Shown here in pieces: positions 23,214-25,882 of a stretch of 25,882 nucleotides of DNA. The position numbers were made by a program, and so were the translations under genes. Origin of the DNA: Candidatus Delongbacteria bacterium (GTDB lineage: Bacteria; JAGOEH01); assembly GCA_017997825.1 (NCBI GenBank), contig JAGOEH010000028.1:1-25882 (forward strand), given 5' to 3'. Under the pieces are notes generated by a model. That model was not told where the DNA came from, searched no databases, and worked only from the letters and a program-made list of their open reading frames with translations. Within the stretch, counting starts at the first letter, position 1, and every line of letters starts with the position of its first letter.

Positions 23214-23375
23214 ATCGATAGGGTCCTTGTTGCATAAGTCCGGGTGACCGATACCGGACCTGCAGGATACCCTTTCCGGACGCACGAGTCCCGACGCCGG
23301 ATCGGTTTTTAAAACCAGGGTTCAAGTAACACAGAACTCTGATTGATCATTGATGAGTTACGAAAGGAGTTAACG

Positions 23376-24119
23376 ATGAAGCTATTACTTAGGATGATCA
23401 TGATCATGGCGGTCGCCGCCCTGAGCATTCAAGCCCAGGACAGCACCCAGACGGAAAAGGAAGAGTTCAAGGAATACAAAGCCTATAAGGCGGCTCCCTC
23501 ATCTCCCACCTTCAACACCGCCATGAATTACTACCAGCAAAAAACAACGGTTCAGCCGCAGGATTATTCGGCCTGGATCATGCAAGCCTATTTGTGCAAC
23601 CTGGAAATGGAACGCGTGATCGAACTACTTCAGACGAATCTGGATTCGCTCAACAGCAAAACCAAATTCAGCCTGGCCAACTTATTGCTCTCGCTGAAAG
23701 AATATGACAAAAGTATCGCCATTTATGACAACCTCAACCAAACGACGCCGAAATGGTCCTGTCCGTGGCGGCATAAAGGCGAAGCCTATATGGAAAAAGG
23801 GAATCTGGTTGAATCTGAAAAAGCGCTTCAGCAGGCTATTGTGACACGGATTACTCATTACGATGCTTACATCATGCTGGCTGAGGTTCAGAAACGAATG
23901 GGCAAGTATCAGGAAGCCATGAAAACTTTTGAGACCGGCCTAAGCTATAAATTCAAGGATATTGAAGATCCGGAAGAAGAAGTCAACCCGATTAACGAGC
24001 TGTTTCTTCATCTGGAATTGTTGAAATTGAACAAGCAGGAAAAGAGCGAAACCTATCAGAAGATTTACAAATCTCTCAAGGAGAAAGCTCCGGGAGATGC
24101 CCGATGGGAAAAGTTTTGA
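23376..24119 (+). CDS. Exported TPR-repeat protein of unknown function
   Basis: Protein of 247 residues from the ATG at 23376, which has AAAGGAG eight bases upstream; the frame stays open 11 codons further but without a ribosome site. Residues 1-20 (KLLLRMIMIMAVAALSIQA) are a Sec signal peptide with probable cleavage before QDSTQ; there is no lipobox cysteine. A Lys/Glu-rich stretch leads into helical repeats of TPR type, clearest at about 95-200: SLANLLLSLKEYDKSIAIYD, WRHKGEAYMEKGNLVESEKAL and AYIMLAEVQKRMGKYQEAMKTF. TPRs mediate protein-protein contacts, so this is likely a periplasmic scaffold or assembly factor. It is a single-gene unit with its own promoter and the shared terminator at 24179-24212. 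Confidence 0.83.
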   Translation: MKLLLRMIMIMAVAALSIQAQDSTQTEKEEFKEYKAYKAAPSSPTFNTAMNYYQQKTTVQPQDYSAWIMQAYLCNLEMERVIELLQTNLDSLNSKTKFSLANLLLSLKEYDKSIAIYDNLNQTTPKWSCPWRHKGEAYMEKGNLVESEKALQQAIVTRITHYDAYIMLAEVQKRMGKYQEAMKTFETGLSYKFKDIEDPEEEVNPINELFLHLELLKLNKQEKSETYQKIYKSLKEKAPGDARWEKF

Positions 24120-24148
24120 GAGTTGGGTGAATCAGGATCAATGGAACG

Positions 24149-24162
24149 ACCGGGTACCCGGT
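24149..24162. repeat. Perfect 14-base palindrome
   Basis: ACCGGGTACCCGGT lies between the TPR stop and the terminator hairpin. It could add a second stem to the end of the TPR message or be a protein site; a chance occurrence is possible. Confidence 0.4.
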
Positions 24163-24178
24163 TGATTGGGTTTAAGAT

Positions 24179-24212
24179 AAAAGCCCCGCGGATTGCATCG
24201 GCGGGGCTTTTT
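24179..24212. terminator. Bidirectional intrinsic terminator of the TPR gene and hcp
   Basis: AAAAGCCCCGC (24179-24189), 11-base loop, GCGGGGCTTTT (24201-24211) with a further T. The stem has A on its left and T on its right flank, so it works for both convergent genes. It lies 59 bases after the TPR stop and 11 bases after the hcp stop. Confidence 0.9.
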
Positions 24213-24222
24213 AATTGGGCGA

Positions 24223-25872
24223 TTACGCTTCAGGAAAGAAAAACTTTAGATCCTCATCGACGGTTGCGATCCCACCGATGCCGAAGTTATCGACCAATAC
24301 CTTGGCAGTATTGGGGGTAAGGAATCCGGGCAGGGTCGGTCCAAGATGGATTTTTTTAAATCCGAGGTAGAGCAGGGCCAACAGAACCAGTACCGCTTTC
24401 TGTTCATACCAGGCGATATTGAAGGAGATGGGCAGTTGATTGACATCGTCCAGACCGAAGGCTTCCTTCAATTTGAGGGCGATAATGGCCAGTGAGTAGG
24501 AGTCGTTGCACTGACCGGCATCGAGGACCCGGGGTATCCCCTGGATATCCCCGAGCGGGAGTTTATTGTAGCGGTATTTGGCGCAGCCGGCTGTCAGAAT
24601 GACGGTATCAGCCGGAAGGTTTTGAGCAAATTCGGTATAATACTCGCGGCTCTTCATCCGGCCGTCACAGCCGGCCATGACCATGAAGCGCTTGATGGCA
24701 CCGCTCTTGACGGCGGAAATAACCTTATCGGCTAATCCCAGTACCGTGGCATGAGCGAATCCGCCGATGATCTCGCCGTTTTCCAGTTCAACAGGGGCCG
24801 GACAGCGTTTGGCATGTTCGATGATGACTGAAAAATCCTTGTGTCCTCCCTCGGGGCGTGCCGGAATCGTTTTCAGGCCTTCATATCCTACCGCTCCGGT
24901 CATGTAAACCCGATCCTTATAAGAATCCTTGGGAGGGATCAGACAATTGGAGGTCAACAGAACCGGCCCATTGAAACTCTCAAATTCCTTATCCTGTTTC
25001 CACCAGGCATTCCCGTAATTCCCGACCAGGTGGGGATATTTTTTCAACCCGGGATAGGAATTGGCCGGAAGCATTTCACTGTGAGTATAGATATCGATTC
25101 CCTTGCCTTCGGTTTGCTGCAGCAGTTCTTCCAGATCCTTCAGATCATGGCCGCTGATCAGGATACCGGGATTCTTTCCGACCCCGGTTTTGACCCTGGT
25201 AATCTCCGGATTGCCGTAGGTGGTGGTATTGGCTTTATCCAGCAGGGCCATAGCTTCCACGCCATATTTTCCGCATTCCATGACCCAACCGATCAGGTCA
25301 TTAGCCCCCAGGCTATCATTCAATGTAGCCACCAAAGCCCGATGCATGAACAGATAGATGTCCGGATTCTCGAATCCCAGATTGCAGGCATGCTCGATAT
25401 AAGCGGCAATCCCTTTCAATCCGTACATCAGGATCTGGCGGAGCGACCGAATATCCTCATCCGGAGTGGCCAAAACGCCAACCTGTCGCGCCTTCTCCTC
25501 CATCTCATTCTCCTGAATCCCATGCCACAGGGCGGCATCCGGCAGGTTTTCCAGCCTACCCCCGGCCGATTCGATCTGCTTCTTCAATTCATTACGGATG
25601 GTCATCAGATCCCGGATCTGGCCCATAAACCATTTCCGGTCAAAATTCGCATTGGTGATGGTGGCAAACAGAATATTGAACATCAAATGATCAGCCCTGA
25701 CCGTACCGATGCTCATTTCCTTCCCTTTCAGCGCATAAAAAGATAATCCCTTCAGCAGATATAAAGCCAAATCCTGAATGTTAGCCACATCCTCGGTCTT
25801 ACCGCAGACTCCCCGAACGGTGCATCCCGTTCCACGGGCTGTTTCCTGACACTGATAGCAAAACATGGACAT
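24223..25872 (-). CDS. hcp: Hybrid cluster protein (hydroxylamine reductase / NO-detoxifying), anaerobe type
   Basis: Protein of 549 residues, the full family length. The N-terminal cluster is C5-x2-C8-x8-C17-x5-C23 ([16 protein letters not shown]), the spacing of class I proteins from strict anaerobes that carry a cubane cluster, unlike the wider spacing of the facultative type. Ligands of the hybrid Fe-S-O cluster are visible in order: [14 protein letters not shown] and YTHSEMLPA (His, Glu), [29 protein letters not shown] and [13 protein letters not shown] (Glu, Lys). It reduces hydroxylamine in vitro and NO to N2O in vivo. ATG at 25872 with AAGG five bases upstream is used; an ATG two codons later is also possible. 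The promoter lies beyond the window; no hcr reductase is visible on this side. The gene ends at the bidirectional terminator. Confidence 0.96.
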   Translation of the reverse strand: MSMFCYQCQETARGTGCTVRGVCGKTEDVANIQDLALYLLKGLSFYALKGKEMSIGTVRADHLMFNILFATITNANFDRKWFMGQIRDLMTIRNELKKQIESAGGRLENLPDAALWHGIQENEMEEKARQVGVLATPDEDIRSLRQILMYGLKGIAAYIEHACNLGFENPDIYLFMHRALVATLNDSLGANDLIGWVMECGKYGVEAMALLDKANTTTYGNPEITRVKTGVGKNPGILISGHDLKDLEELLQQTEGKGIDIYTHSEMLPANSYPGLKKYPHLVGNYGNAWWKQDKEFESFNGPVLLTSNCLIPPKDSYKDRVYMTGAVGYEGLKTIPARPEGGHKDFSVIIEHAKRCPAPVELENGEIIGGFAHATVLGLADKVISAVKSGAIKRFMVMAGCDGRMKSREYYTEFAQNLPADTVILTAGCAKYRYNKLPLGDIQGIPRVLDAGQCNDSYSLAIIALKLKEAFGLDDVNQLPISFNIAWYEQKAVLVLLALLYLGFKKIHLGPTLPGFLTPNTAKVLVDNFGIGGIATVDEDLKFFFPEA

Positions 25873-25882
25873 GATAGCCTTC

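Larger units (their letters stand above)
22979..23375. other. Divergent intergenic region with overlapping promoters and structured leader
   Basis: About 400 bases between the macrodomain gene and the TPR gene. Two near-consensus promoters overlap at 23164-23213 and transcribe away from each other. To the right, the TPR leader contains GTCCGG (23238-23243) and CCGGAC (23254-23259), a 6-bp hairpin with a 10-base loop, flanked by GGTCC/GGACC which allow an alternative pairing. A minus-strand frame of 81 codons (23080-23325) spans both promoters, has no recognisable domain and no ribosome site, and is not accepted as a gene. Confidence 0.55.

Noticed and set aside
23080-23325. Minus-strand ORF of 81 codons upstream of the macrodomain gene
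   Set aside because: It spans both overlapping promoters, has no ribosome site and no recognised domain. It could be a decayed gene remnant, but nothing proves it.
23308-23335. GGGTTCAAGT resembling a tRNA T-loop
   Set aside because: No acceptor, D or anticodon stems can be built around it, and no CCA-type end follows.
24841-25746. Plus-strand ORF of 301 codons opposite hcp
   Set aside because: An antisense shadow of hcp, whose frame has all cluster ligands intact.

Overview
The window comes from a bacterium that looks Gram-negative and anaerobic. Envelope evidence: two lipoprotein-type signal peptides, two heptosyltransferase-like (GT9) glycosyltransferases, an RseC/MucC-type membrane protein and a periplasmic-type cyclophilin. 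Anaerobe evidence: a hybrid cluster protein with the class I cysteine pattern, pyruvate phosphate dikinase, an iron-sulfur ferredoxin:thioredoxin reductase catalytic subunit fused to rubredoxin, and a DUF512 radical-SAM protein. Promoters are of the TTGACN-N16/17-TANNNT type, which argues against Bacteroidota proper. A DGGGP-synthase-like UbiA enzyme would fit a member of the wider FCB superphylum, but this placement is an inference and no rRNA is present. I see no tRNA, rRNA, CRISPR array, insertion sequence or prophage gene; this reads as an ordinary, compactly organised chromosomal segment.

Layout. 1-190 (-): 5' end of an exported protein, followed by about 580 AT-rich bases without a convincing gene. 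775-1245 (-): rseC-like gene, sharing a back-to-back divergent promoter region with 1478-3186 (+), which holds a lipoprotein gene, a glutaredoxin and the FTR-rubredoxin fusion. 3181-7096 (-): five-gene operon of metallophosphoesterase, coiled-coil protein, zinc-ribbon membrane protein, TerB/DnaJ membrane protein and DUF512 radical-SAM protein; its promoter lies so close to the first ATG that the message may be leaderless. 7214-10172 (+): cell-surface glycan cassette GT9 / methyltransferase / GT9, each junction a 4-base ATGA overlap. 10252-15812 (-): six-gene operon of NYN-domain protein, NAD(P)HX repair enzyme, hypoxanthine phosphoribosyltransferase, cyclophilin lipoprotein and two tandem UbiA prenyltransferases.

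16012-19922 (-): multi-pass membrane protein followed by ppdK and a strong intrinsic terminator; four consecutive hairpins fill the space between ppdK and the NYN operon. 20221-22462 (+): YbhN-like membrane protein and a CBS/CorC protein with an atypical membrane domain. 22457-22978 (-): macrodomain protein. 23376-24119 (+): exported TPR protein. The last two are separated by about 400 bases in which two near-consensus promoters physically overlap in opposite orientations. 24223-25872 (-): hybrid cluster protein, sharing a bidirectional terminator with the TPR gene.

Genes are tightly packed. Same-strand neighbours commonly overlap by 1-4 bases (TGATG, ATGA) and two convergent pairs overlap at their stop codons (TTATGA, TTATAG). 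The most notable leads are the glutaredoxin plus FTR-rubredoxin redox module, the five-gene DnaJ/radical-SAM operon of unknown purpose, the tandem UbiA pair, the overlapping promoters near 23190 and the predicted leaderless message at 7096.
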